A DNA stretch of 64,000 nucleotides from contig NZ_JAOWPT010000004.1 in assembly GCF_025753855.1 (NCBI RefSeq), forward strand, positions 62,001 to 126,000. The letters are read 5' to 3'. Positions 1-8,568 of this stretch are shown here, piece by piece. The notes beneath the pieces are model-generated. The model had not been told where the DNA came from, made no database searches, and saw only the letters and a program-made list of their open reading frames with translations. The position numbers were made by a program, and so were the translations under genes. Each line of letters starts with the position of its first letter. The first letter of the stretch is position 1. This stretch comes from Mesorhizobium sp. ZC-5 (GTDB lineage: Bacteria; Pseudomonadota; Alphaproteobacteria; Rhizobiales; Rhizobiaceae).

Positions 1-830
1 GCCCGCGCACCGTTTCCGACATTGAACTGGACATAGCCGTATCCAATGTCGGGAGCGCGGGCGAGTTTCAGGTTGGCATCCGCTTCAACCTGCTTCACAT
101 CGGTTGGCGACAGACGTTCGATGAGATCGAACTGGCCCGATTGAAGGTTGGACAGGCGCACGGTCGGATCGTTGACCGCAAGCATCTCAACCCGATCGAT
201 ATGGATGTTATCGACGTCCCAATAATCCTTGAATTTTTCGAAGATGATGCGGCCCTGCGGAACACGGCTCACAAACTTGAACGGCCCCGCGCAAACCGGC
301 GCCGAACCGAAATTCACGCCCAACGCTTCCGCCGCCTTCGGCGAAACCATCATGCCGGCCCGGTCTGCGAAAATGGAAACCAGGGGAGCGGAAGGCGCGT
401 CGAGATTGAGGCGCACCGTCAGTTCATCGACGACATCGACCGATTTGATCGGCGCGAGTTCAGGTTTGCGAAACGTGCCTTCGATCGTCTGGTTGCGTTG
501 AATGTTGTACTTCACCGCTTCGGCGTTTAGCGGTTCCCCGTCATGGAAAACCACGTTCGGGCGCAGCTTGAAGGTGAGCGCCTTGCCGTCCTCGGACCAC
601 TCGTACGATTCCGCGAGGCGGGGAACGAAGCCGAGCTTCGCATCGATATCAAACAATTTGTCGCAGAAGGTCGTGAGGACAATTCGCGTGACGAAGGCCT
701 GGCTGAGCGCCGGGTCGATCGAGTCCGGATCGTCGTTGAGGCCAATCCGCATCACCGTTTGAGCCGAGGCAAGGCCCCCGCTCAGCAGCAAAGATGCCGC
801 TGCAAGCACACCTGCTAATTTGTATCGCAT
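1..830 (-). CDS. ABC transporter substrate-binding protein, peptide/nickel type (SBP_bac_5), 3' end cut by window
   Basis: Periplasmic binding component of a dipeptide/oligopeptide-class ABC importer. Reading leftwards from 830, it opens with a signal peptide (MRYKLAGVLAAASLLLSGG, cleavage near ASA-QT), followed by family hallmarks: DDPDSIDPALSQAF, LAESYEWSEDGKALTFKLR, FHDGEPLNAEAVKYN and GPFKFV. About 276 residues are present of the usual 500-540, and the C-terminus lies beyond base 1. ATG at 830 is chosen because GGAG lies 6 nt upstream; an in-frame ATG at 836 directly abuts that GGAG. It follows two ABC ATPase genes on the same strand, so permeases are probably beyond the left edge. The ligand is unknown. 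Confidence 0.9.
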   Translation of the reverse strand, partial: MRYKLAGVLAAASLLLSGGLASAQTVMRIGLNDDPDSIDPALSQAFVTRIVLTTFCDKLFDIDAKLGFVPRLAESYEWSEDGKALTFKLRPNVVFHDGEPLNAEAVKYNIQRNQTIEGTFRKPELAPIKSVDVVDELTVRLNLDAPSAPLVSIFADRAGMMVSPKAAEALGVNFGSAPVCAGPFKFVSRVPQGRIIFEKFKDYWDVDNIHIDRVEMLAVNDPTVRLSNLQSGQFDLIERLSPTDVKQVEADANLKLARAPDIGYGYVQFNVGNGAR

Positions 831-1053
831 GTCCATCTCCGGAGTTTTTTCTTTTCTGTTACGCCCATGTCACCACGACTGCTGTCCGAATGCGGCGATT
901 GCCCCTGTTCGAACACCTGCCCGGTTATGGTTTCGGCAACTTCGAGGCATCCATCCGTGATGGCGATGGCCCTCCACCGGGCAGAGATTCCACTGTTCCC
1001 GCACGTCGCGGGCGTTCCTTCTTCCTTCCTGGCGCCGCTGACGCGGCTCCGGA

Positions 1054-2157
1054 TCAAGCGGTCGTACCCGCCTCGGCCGGCTGTTTCGCCGGTGACGGGT
1101 CATTGCCAACAAATCGCGCCTGAAGACGCTCCAGGCGTCCGTCCGAATCCTTCGGAGGCGGCGACGGGTCGACCCAGGCAGGGATCTCGTTCCAGCGATG
1201 GCAGGCCACGAGACCCTCGCCGGTCGACTGCAGCGTTGGTGCCTCGACACGGCAACGGTTGATCGCGAACGGACAGCGCGGATTGAAATGGCAGCCGGCG
1301 GGAGGCGTCAGCGGATTGGGGACATCGCCCTTGAGCACCATGCGATCGTCTTTGCGCAGCGCGCCCGGTATCGGAACGACATCGAGAAGCGCGCGCGTGT
1401 AGGGATGGCGCGGACGCGAGAAGATGTTCTCGGTGTCGCCGGTCTCGATGATACGCCCGAGATACATGACGGCCACGCGGTCGGCCATGTGCCGGACGAC
1501 CATGAGGTCGTGCGAGATGAACAGATAGCTCAGCCCGAATTCGACCTGGATATCGCGGAGCAGGTTGACGATCTGCGCCTGCACGGAGACGTCGAGGGCC
1601 GAAACCGCTTCGTCGCATACGATGATCGACGGATTGACGGCCAAGGCACGTGCAATGCCGACACGCTGGCGCTGGCCGCCCGAAAATTCGTGCGGGTAGC
1701 GCTTCGCGCTCGAAGCCGGCAGCCCGACGGTTTCGAGCAGTTCGCCGACGCGGAGCTTGACCGATTTTCCCGACGCCAGACCGTGGATACGCAGCAGGTC
1801 GCCCAGCGTCTCCTGCACCGTCATGCGGGGGTTGAGCGATCCGAACGGGTCCTGGAAGACCATCTGCAATTTTCTGCGGTAAGGCAGCAGCGCGCGGCCC
1901 TTCACCGTCGTGAGTTCCTCGCCGGAAAGATTGATGCTGCCACTGGTCGGCTCGATCAGCCGCATGATCACTCGGCCGAGCGTGGACTTTCCACACCCGC
2001 TTTCGCCGACGATCGCCAGCGTCTCACGTTCGTCCACATGAAGCGAAACGCCATCGACCGCGTGAATCACCTGCTTGGAAGCCGAAAACGGCCCGCCGAT
2101 GTTGAAGTGCTTGACCAGGTTTTCCACCCGCAGGAGCGGTTTTCCGGGAGTGCTCAT
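1054..2157 (-). CDS. Oligopeptide/dipeptide ABC transporter ATP-binding protein (DppF/OppF type)
   Basis: Cytoplasmic ATPase of the importer. It shows Walker A GESGCGKS, signature FSGGQRQRVGIARAL, Walker B IIVCDEAVSALDVSVQ and a switch His in LFISHD. The C-terminal oligo_HPY region carries the cysteine-containing CHFNPRCPFA motif typical of OppD/DppF proteins. Start at 2157 gives MSTPGKPLLRVENLVKHF and an ATGA overlap with the stop of the upstream ATPase gene, indicating translational coupling; an open frame running to 2241 would only add an atypical Pro/Ser-rich tail. Length is 367 aa, normal for the family. Membership in a peptide-class importer is secure, the substrate is not. Confidence 0.92.
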   Translation of the reverse strand: MSTPGKPLLRVENLVKHFNIGGPFSASKQVIHAVDGVSLHVDERETLAIVGESGCGKSTLGRVIMRLIEPTSGSINLSGEELTTVKGRALLPYRRKLQMVFQDPFGSLNPRMTVQETLGDLLRIHGLASGKSVKLRVGELLETVGLPASSAKRYPHEFSGGQRQRVGIARALAVNPSIIVCDEAVSALDVSVQAQIVNLLRDIQVEFGLSYLFISHDLMVVRHMADRVAVMYLGRIIETGDTENIFSRPRHPYTRALLDVVPIPGALRKDDRMVLKGDVPNPLTPPAGCHFNPRCPFAINRCRVEAPTLQSTGEGLVACHRWNEIPAWVDPSPPPKDSDGRLERLQARFVGNDPSPAKQPAEAGTTA

Positions 2158-3215
2158 AGGACCCGATCCAGCGGAGCGCGGCGACACGCCGTCAGGTGTT
2201 GAAGGTCGGTGGGATGCAGTGTCGGCTCGATCTGCCGGCACGCCTCCTCGACAAACGGACAGCGCGGGGCAAACGTGCAGCCGGACGGCAGTGCATGAAG
2301 GTCCGGCACTCTGCCTCGTATGGACGCCAGACGTTTCCTGCCGGGCATCGGGATCGCTCCCAGAAGCCCGATCGTATAGGGATGTTCGGGGTTCTCGAAG
2401 AGTTGTGCCGACTTTGCCTGCTCGACGATGCGCCCGGCATACATCACGGCGATTTCGTCGGCGATTTCGGACATGACGCCGAGGTTGTGCGATATCAGGA
2501 TGATCGACATCCCGTATTCACCCTGCAGTACCCGCAACAGTTCCATGATCTGGGCCTGCACGGTCACATCGAGGGCGGTCGTCGGTTCGTCGGCGATCAG
2601 CATTTTCGGACGGCAGGCGAGTGCGATGGCAATCATCACGCGCTGACGCATTCCGCCGGACAGCCGGTGCGGATATTCATCGAGACGGCGCTCGGGAGCC
2701 GCGATCCGGACTTCCTTCAGGAGTTCCAGCGCGCGTGCGCGGGCGGCGCGGACCGACACGTGTTCATGCGTCACCACCACTTCCGCGATCTGGTCGCCGA
2801 CGGTGAAAGCCGGATTGAGAGACGTCATCGGCTCCTGGAAGACCATGGCAATCTCGCTGCCGCAGAGCTTGCGCATCTGTTCGGGACGAAGCCTCCGCAG
2901 ATCGCGGCCGCCGAAATTCACCTCACCCTCGATGATCGAGCCAGGACCTGGCGGCAGAAGTCCCATGAGCGCCAGCGAGGTGACGCTCTTGCCAGAGCCC
3001 GACTCCCCGACGATCCCGAAACACTGGCCCGGCAGGACATTGAAACTCACGCCACGGACGGCGGGGACAAGCCCGTCTTCCGAGGGAAATGAGACCCGCA
3101 GATCGCGGACCGACATCAGGGGAGCGGCCGCGCTCACCGTGGAAACTTCCGCGAAAGTTTCCGACGGGGACACGCCGGCGGCGCTGCTCCGTAATGTTTG
3201 TGTCCCATTGTGCAT
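2154..3215 (-). CDS. Oligopeptide/dipeptide ABC transporter ATP-binding protein (DppD/OppD type)
   Basis: Second ATPase of the same importer, 353 aa. Walker A GESGSGKS, signature LSGGMRQRVMIAIALA, Walker B MLIADEPTTALDVTVQ, switch ILISHN, then the oligo_HPY tail with SGCTFAPRCPFVEEAC. ATG at 3215 is supported by GGAG 8 nt upstream; the first 35 residues before MSVRDLRVSFPS are a low-complexity extension, so a later start is possible. It lies 26 bp downstream of the acyl-CoA synthetase gene on the same strand and probably belongs to the operon that starts at the crotonase gene ending at 6326. Confidence 0.92.
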   Translation of the reverse strand: MHNGTQTLRSSAAGVSPSETFAEVSTVSAAAPLMSVRDLRVSFPSEDGLVPAVRGVSFNVLPGQCFGIVGESGSGKSVTSLALMGLLPPGPGSIIEGEVNFGGRDLRRLRPEQMRKLCGSEIAMVFQEPMTSLNPAFTVGDQIAEVVVTHEHVSVRAARARALELLKEVRIAAPERRLDEYPHRLSGGMRQRVMIAIALACRPKMLIADEPTTALDVTVQAQIMELLRVLQGEYGMSIILISHNLGVMSEIADEIAVMYAGRIVEQAKSAQLFENPEHPYTIGLLGAIPMPGRKRLASIRGRVPDLHALPSGCTFAPRCPFVEEACRQIEPTLHPTDLQHLTACRRAPLDRVL

Positions 3216-3241
3216 ACGGTCATCTCCACGAAGTGTGCGGA

Positions 3242-5389
3242 TCAGCCTGCGGCCAAAGTCGCACGACCATCCACGGCGACCGCTCCTCCTCCCTGAGTCC
3301 TCACGATCAGCGGATTGATTTCGAGATCGACAAGCCGGGTATCCAGGTCGTGAGCCAGCCAGCTTATCCTTTCAACGGCATCGACGATCGCATCGATATC
3401 CACCAGCGGACGCCCGCGTGCGCCCTTCAGCAACGGCGACATGCGAAGCTCGTCCACCATCTGCAAGGCTCGACCGCGGCTTACCGGCGCGGTGGCTACG
3501 GCAACATCCTTCAAGATTTCCACCGCCACACCACCCATGCCGAGCAGGACGATAGGCCCGAACTGCGGATCGCGCCGCACGCCGATGAAAACTTCCACCT
3601 CGCCCTTGACCATCTCCTGGACGGAATAGCCTTCGATTTTCGCGTCCGGCAATTCCTTGCTGATCCGCTTCACCATGGCGCCGGCAGCAGCTGCCACCTC
3701 GTCGGCGGAACCGAGCCCGACGCGAACCCCGCCGACGTCGCTCTTGTGAACGATGTCGGGGGAAACAACCTTGAGCACCACCGGAAAATCGAACCCGGCC
3801 GCGGCGACCGCAACTGCGTCTTGCGAGCCTACGACGGCTTCCCGGGCGACTTTCACGCCGTAGGAAGCGAGCAACTGCTTCACCTCGCTTTCGGTCTGAT
3901 AGCCGGTCCCGATCCCAGCCAGCGCGGCGGACGCGGCCGGAAGATCGCGCGGGCGGGAGGCCGGCTCAGTGAACAGTGCTTTCGCCTTGTCGTGCTTGGT
4001 CATCAAGGAAAGCACGCGTACCCCATCCTCGAAGCTGTCGAGGAAGACGACGCCTTCCTTGCGGACCTCTTCACGCGGTTTTTCGGCCGCAGCACCTGCG
4101 GCGAAGGCGACTACGAAAGGCTTTCCGCTCTCGCTTCCGGTCTTGGCTATCATCCGCGACTTGTTGGCGTAGTCCGGCATGGAGGTCAGCACGGCGATGC
4201 CGTAATCCACATTCGGATCCGCCATCAATGTCTGCGTCGTCGTTTCGGTTATCTCTACGGTGTCCGGAACGATGCGGCCGCCCAGATCGATCGGATTGCG
4301 CGCCTGGGCCGGCAGCAGGACTTCCTCGAGCTTGGCGATCGTTTCCGGCGTCGGCCGGGCGATCTCCAGCCCTTCCTCCGAGAGGCGGTCGCTGGCGATG
4401 CCGGCACTGCCGCCCGAGGACGAGACGACGGCCACGCCCTTGCCGGTGCCGCCGCGATGCATCGTGAGATAGTGCGCCGCCCGCATCATATCCTCGGGAG
4501 CCTTCGCCTCGATCACGCCTTCTTCGCGGCAAACCGCGGAGAATGCTTCGTGCGATCCGGCAAGGCTAGCGGTATGCGACTGCGCCGCGATCACGCCGGC
4601 CTCGGTGCGCCCGGTCTTGACGACAAAGAGCGGTTTGCCTGCCTTCCGGCAGGCGGCGGCCGCGTTCTTGAAACGCACGCCGTCGATCAGGCCCTCGATG
4701 TAGAGGCAGATCGCTTTCGTCTTGTCATCCTCGACCATGTATTCGAGGAAATCGCAGATCTCCAGATCGCTCTGGTTACCGACGGAGACGCCGTGACGAA
4801 GACCTATGCCGTCGGTCTTGGCGCGGTCGAAGATCGACACCATCAGGGCGCCGCTCTGGCTGATGAGGCCGATCGAGCCATCGCCCAGCGTGTCGGTGTT
4901 GAGCACCACCGACGAGCACAGCGCCATATGATGGTGCGGCACGATGAGACCCATGCAATTGGGGCCGATGACGCGCATACCGGACCGCCGCGATATGCGG
5001 ATGAGTTCCTGCTGTCTCTCGACACCCTCGGCTTCACCGGATTCAGCGAAACCGTTCGAAATGATGACGCTGCAGCCAACGCCGGCGTCCGCAACCTCGC
5101 GCAGCGAATCGAGCAGCGTTTCGCTCGGTACCGCCATGATCGCGACATCCGGCGCCTTCGGCACGGCGCCGATGGCGGGATATGCCTTGCGGCCGCCAAC
5201 CTGGTCGCGACGCATGTTGATCGGGTAGATGTCGCCGGCAAATCCATGCCGTGTCAGGAAGTGCATGATGCGGCCGCCGAACTTGTCGAGGCTGTCCGAC
5301 GCGCCCAGCACGGCAACACTTTGCGGATGCAAAATCCGATCGACCGAGATTCGCGAGGCTGCGCGTTCGCTGACGAAAATCTTGTTCAT
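3242..5389 (-). CDS. Acetate/acyl-CoA ligase (ADP-forming) family protein, alpha-beta fused
   Basis: Predicted NDP-forming acyl-CoA synthetase: acyl-CoA + ADP + Pi <-> acid + CoA + ATP. Order of domains is CoA-binding Rossmann (VAVLGASDSLDKFGG near the N-terminus), succinyl-CoA-ligase flavodoxin-like (LISQSGALMVSIFD; active-site His candidate in AAQSHTASLAGS), a second ligase domain, then ATP-grasp_5 (YSVQEMVKGEVEVFIGVRRD, LLGMGG). Length is 715 aa, typical of the fused form. ATG at 5389 is preferred because GGGAAATGGA precedes it; a GTG at 5401 has no ribosome-binding site. In this context it would activate a carboxylic acid intermediate to its CoA thioester for the neighbouring crotonases. 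The acid is unknown. Confidence 0.88.
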   Translation of the reverse strand: MNKIFVSERAASRISVDRILHPQSVAVLGASDSLDKFGGRIMHFLTRHGFAGDIYPINMRRDQVGGRKAYPAIGAVPKAPDVAIMAVPSETLLDSLREVADAGVGCSVIISNGFAESGEAEGVERQQELIRISRRSGMRVIGPNCMGLIVPHHHMALCSSVVLNTDTLGDGSIGLISQSGALMVSIFDRAKTDGIGLRHGVSVGNQSDLEICDFLEYMVEDDKTKAICLYIEGLIDGVRFKNAAAACRKAGKPLFVVKTGRTEAGVIAAQSHTASLAGSHEAFSAVCREEGVIEAKAPEDMMRAAHYLTMHRGGTGKGVAVVSSSGGSAGIASDRLSEEGLEIARPTPETIAKLEEVLLPAQARNPIDLGGRIVPDTVEITETTTQTLMADPNVDYGIAVLTSMPDYANKSRMIAKTGSESGKPFVVAFAAGAAAEKPREEVRKEGVVFLDSFEDGVRVLSLMTKHDKAKALFTEPASRPRDLPAASAALAGIGTGYQTESEVKQLLASYGVKVAREAVVGSQDAVAVAAAGFDFPVVLKVVSPDIVHKSDVGGVRVGLGSADEVAAAAGAMVKRISKELPDAKIEGYSVQEMVKGEVEVFIGVRRDPQFGPIVLLGMGGVAVEILKDVAVATAPVSRGRALQMVDELRMSPLLKGARGRPLVDIDAIVDAVERISWLAHDLDTRLVDLEINPLIVRTQGGGAVAVDGRATLAAG

Positions 5390-5546
5390 TCCATTTCCCA
5401 CTCAAACCAGTGACAGCGTAGGACGCCGAACCGAAACCCTTCCGGACGGCCCGCCGGAAAGCGACGCCGTCATGCAGGCCATTTAATGCACTTTGCCGCT
5501 CCGCCCGCACCGCTTCTCCGGTGCGTCCGACGGTCGCGTAACCGCG

Positions 5547-6326
5547 TCAGTTGCCGGTGAAGACGGGAGGACGTTTCTCTGCGAAAGCGAGGCGACCTTC
5601 CTTGTAGTCCTGGGAAGCGGCACTGATTTCCGACCAGCGAAGCTCCACCACCCGCGCCGCCGCGGGTGAATCGCAGTACTGCGCCTTCACCGCATCCTTG
5701 ATCGCCTTGAAAACGATCGGCGCGCCGGACGCCAGACGCTGCGCGACACGCTCGATCTCCGAGTCGAAAGCCTCGTCCGCAGTGACGCTCGTCAACAGGC
5801 CGAGATCGCGGGCTGCATCGGCCTTGATGTCCTCGCCAAGCATCAGCATGTCCATGCAACGGTTGCGGCCGATGAAGTGCGCGAGGCGCACCAGGCTCAT
5901 CCCCCAGGACGGCACGACACCGAGATAGGCGTCGGCGGTGCGGAACTTGGCTGTCGACGACGCGATCCGCACATCGCAGGCCATCGCCATGGCGAAACCG
6001 CCACCGATGCACCAGCCACGAATGGCGGCAACAACCGGCTTCGGATGGGTTTCGATCTTATCGAGGATGCTTCTACCGAGGTCGCGGAACTTCCCAGCGG
6101 CGCCAGGCTCGGTGCTCGACGACTTCAGATCCGCGCCCGCGCAGAACGCTTTTTCGCCCGCGGCGGTAAGCACAATGCACCGCGTCTCGTCACGGGTGGC
6201 GAGCGCGTCGAACGCGTCGATAAGCTCGATAAGGAGGTCCATGGAGACAGCATTCATGGGCGGACGGTCGATCACCACGCGAGAAATGCCACCGTCATGA
6301 TGCACTTTGATATTCTGATAACTCAT
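5547..6326 (-). CDS. Enoyl-CoA hydratase/isomerase family protein
   Basis: Crotonase-fold protein, 259 aa. The oxyanion-hole segments are clear: FCAGADLKSS and RGWCIGGGFAMAMACDVRIAS. At the positions of the two catalytic glutamates of mitochondrial crotonase I read TADAYLG and RCMDMLM, so a simple hydratase mechanism is not assured. GGGAG lies 7 nt before ATG 6326. First gene of a leftward operon (crotonase, acyl-CoA ligase, ABC ATPases, binding protein) and divergent from another crotonase gene at 6523; an operator-like palindrome sits between them. Confidence 0.88.
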   Translation of the reverse strand: MSYQNIKVHHDGGISRVVIDRPPMNAVSMDLLIELIDAFDALATRDETRCIVLTAAGEKAFCAGADLKSSSTEPGAAGKFRDLGRSILDKIETHPKPVVAAIRGWCIGGGFAMAMACDVRIASSTAKFRTADAYLGVVPSWGMSLVRLAHFIGRNRCMDMLMLGEDIKADAARDLGLLTSVTADEAFDSEIERVAQRLASGAPIVFKAIKDAVKAQYCDSPAAARVVELRWSEISAASQDYKEGRLAFAEKRPPVFTGN

Positions 6327-6378
6327 TCGCAGGCTCCCATTTAGCGAAGCCTAACACGAGGCCAGTTATCTTGCCAAG

Positions 6379-6394
6379 TTACTAAAGATAGTAT
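6379..6394. promoter_or_regulatory. Operator-like palindrome, site A of a six-site set
   Basis: TTACTAAAGATAGTAT, containing TACTA-N4-TAGTA as a perfect 14-bp palindrome. It lies 53 bp upstream of the leftward crotonase start (6326) and 129 bp upstream of the rightward one (6523). The same core CTA-N4-TAG recurs in five other promoter regions of this island. Binding protein unknown; the GntR/UTRA regulator at 12208 is the obvious candidate. Confidence 0.65.
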
Positions 6395-6522
6395 TTTATG
6401 ATGACTGCTGTTCAATGACTGTGCACGCTGGGAGTTTGCGGGGCTTCGCGCCGTCCAAAACCATGGCAAACCGCCTCATAAAGCAGCACCGGAAACTCCC
6501 AGCCTCGAATGGAAATCGCCTC

Positions 6523-7278
6523 ATGATTATTGAAGACCGCAAGGGTCACGTGCTCGTTCTGACACTCGACAACGCCGAGAGGCGCAACGCGCTCGGAATG
6601 GAAATGCGCATTGCCCTGCAGCAGATATTCGAACGAATCGAAGCCGAGGCGGACATTCGCGCGGTCGTCATCAAAGGGGCCGGCGCGCATTTTTCGGCTG
6701 GAGCCGACATTACCGGAATGAACGTCACGACCGCCACCGGCGCACGGGAACGCTTCCGGATCAGCCACAAGATGGTGCGCGGACTGGTGAAGTCCTCGAA
6801 ACCGATAGTCGCCGCTGTCGAAGGCTGGTGCGTCGGCGCCGGGCTCTCGCTCGCGCTGTGCTGCGACACCATCGTTGCTGCAAGCGATTCGCGTTTCATG
6901 GCAAGCTTCGGCAAGGTCGGCCTCATGGGCGATCTCGGCCTGCTGCACACGCTGCCCGCGCGCATAGGCATCGGCCGAGCCAGGCAGATGGTTCTTTACG
7001 GCAACCCGATGCCAGCCGACGAAGCCGAGCGCATCGGCCTCGTCGACCGCATCTCCGAACCCGGCAAGGCATTCGACGACGCGATGACGGCGGCCGAGCA
7101 GCTTGCCACGGCGGCGGCCCTGCCGATCGCGCTCTCGAAGGATTTCTTCGCGCGCGGCATCGACCTCAGCCTTGATGTCGAGCGCGAATATCAGCCGATG
7201 CTGCTGCTTTCCGACGATCACCGGGAGGGCAAGACCGCATTCCTGGAAAAGCGTGCCGCTGAGTTCAAGGGGCGCTGA
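6523..7278 (+). CDS. Enoyl-CoA hydratase/isomerase family protein
   Basis: Second crotonase-fold protein, about 251 aa. Oxyanion-hole motifs are HFSAGADITGM and EGWCVGAGLSLALCCDTIVAA, and the C-terminal helix ends EKRAAEFKGR as usual. The segment matching the catalytic Glu region reads SFGKVGLMGDLGLL, without the canonical Glu. ATG at 6523 is chosen because the protein then begins MIIEDRKGHVLVLTLDN, as family members do, with GGAAA 8 nt upstream; upstream in-frame ATGs add 36 unlike residues. Single gene, convergent with the molybdenum hydroxylase operon. Substrate unknown. Confidence 0.85.
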   Translation: MIIEDRKGHVLVLTLDNAERRNALGMEMRIALQQIFERIEAEADIRAVVIKGAGAHFSAGADITGMNVTTATGARERFRISHKMVRGLVKSSKPIVAAVEGWCVGAGLSLALCCDTIVAASDSRFMASFGKVGLMGDLGLLHTLPARIGIGRARQMVLYGNPMPADEAERIGLVDRISEPGKAFDDAMTAAEQLATAAALPIALSKDFFARGIDLSLDVEREYQPMLLLSDDHREGKTAFLEKRAAEFKGR

Positions 7279-7342
7279 GGGACATACGCGCGGTCGCTGC
7301 CTTCATCGCCGGCCCGCCGCTGGGGGGCAAAGCCCGGACGGA

Positions 7343-8566
7343 TCAGTTCCGGCCGAATAGCCTGGCGAAGAGGCGGCGAAATCGGCCGAAAACCACTGAT
7401 GAAATCAAGGATCCCGCATCCAGTTCCCTGACCGGAAGCGACAGCGTCTCGCTGCGCCCCCCGCGCGCCTCGTGCGCAAGCCGCGCTTCGAGATTGGCGA
7501 CGAAGGCCTTGATGAGGCGACTGGCCACATCCTCGACCAGTCCGGAGCGTCCGAACTGCGCCAGCATGCCAGTCAGCGTGTAGCCAATGCTGACATCGAC
7601 GCGCGTCTCGCCGGGATTTTCTCCTGGCTTCACCGCGTAGCCGACAAGGCCGCGCGTGGCCGAGCCGCTGCGCTTGTCCTTGCCCGATCCGGAAATCCGC
7701 CCGGTCCGCGTGGCGTCGTCTCGATCGATCTCGGCAGCCCCCTGGAACTCGGCGGAAATGGGACCGACCTTGACCCGGATCCGGCCTTGTACGTGCCCGC
7801 TCACAGGAGCCCCCGCCAGGGATGCACCCGGCAGGCAGGACGCGACATCCTCGATCCGCCCGAAAAACCTCCAGACGTCATCGACGGGATGCGACACGAC
7901 GAAACTTTGATTGAAGCTCATCTGCGGCTTCCAATCGGCCGAAAGCGATGCCGAATGTGACGGCGCGGGGGTCGTTTCAGAAGCGTCTGTCTTCAGCGCG
8001 ATACGGGCCGCCGCACTTGCCCTGGCGACGGCACCTGCCCTGCCCGCGCCGGCCGGGCCAAGCGACGTCCTGCCGCCGCCCGGAATGGCTGCGATGCCCC
8101 TGGCGCGGCGATCCTCGATCACGCCCTGGATGGCGCGAATTATGCCGACATAACCCGTGCAGCGGCAAAGGTTGCCACTCATCGCGACCCGGATGTCGTG
8201 TTCGCTGGGCTCCTGCAGACGCATCACGACATCACGCGCGGAAACGATCATGCCGGGCGTGCAGTAGCCACATTGAAGCCCGTGCTCGCGCGTGAATGCG
8301 GCGCGCAATTCCGCGGCGATCTCGTCGTCGTCCAGCCCCTCGATGGTGATGATCTCGGCGTTCTCGCAAGCGACGGCGAAGGTGATGCAGGAGCGCGCCG
8401 GCGCCCCGTCGATCAGCAGAGTGCAGGCGCCGCAGACGCCGTGCTCGCAGCCCAGATGCGTGCCCGTCAGGTTCTGCGTGTCGCGCAGGAAGTCGGCAAG
8501 GTGCGTGCGCGGCTCAACGTCGGCGCTAACCTTCCTGCCATTGGCGATGAGGGAAACGGTATTCAT
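7343..8566 (-). CDS. Molybdenum hydroxylase small [2Fe-2S] subunit fused to a CoxG-like SRPBCC domain
   Basis: Residues 1 to about 155 form the xanthine dehydrogenase/CO dehydrogenase-type iron-sulfur subunit: plant-ferredoxin cluster CEHGVCGACTL, and the second cluster CGYCTPGM ... CRCTGY. After a linker rich in Ala/Gly, the C-terminal half is a CoxG-type SRPBCC domain (FVVSHPVDDVWRFFGRIEDVASCLPGA, then YTLTGMLAQFGRSGLVEDVA). CoxG is normally a separate protein linked to CoxSLM systems; fusion to the Fe-S subunit is unusual though logical. Last gene of the operon, overlapping the medium subunit. ATG 8566 is used; a TTG at 8572 forming TTGA with the upstream stop is an alternative. Confidence 0.88.
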   Translation of the reverse strand: MNTVSLIANGRKVSADVEPRTHLADFLRDTQNLTGTHLGCEHGVCGACTLLIDGAPARSCITFAVACENAEIITIEGLDDDEIAAELRAAFTREHGLQCGYCTPGMIVSARDVVMRLQEPSEHDIRVAMSGNLCRCTGYVGIIRAIQGVIEDRRARGIAAIPGGGRTSLGPAGAGRAGAVARASAAARIALKTDASETTPAPSHSASLSADWKPQMSFNQSFVVSHPVDDVWRFFGRIEDVASCLPGASLAGAPVSGHVQGRIRVKVGPISAEFQGAAEIDRDDATRTGRISGSGKDKRSGSATRGLVGYAVKPGENPGETRVDVSIGYTLTGMLAQFGRSGLVEDVASRLIKAFVANLEARLAHEARGGRSETLSLPVRELDAGSLISSVVFGRFRRLFARLFGRN

Positions 8567-8568
8567 TC

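Noticed and set aside
3089..5413. 774-codon open frame on the plus strand
   Set aside because: It is exactly antisense to the acyl-CoA ligase gene, His/Arg/Asp-rich, with no family features; a by-product of high GC codon use.
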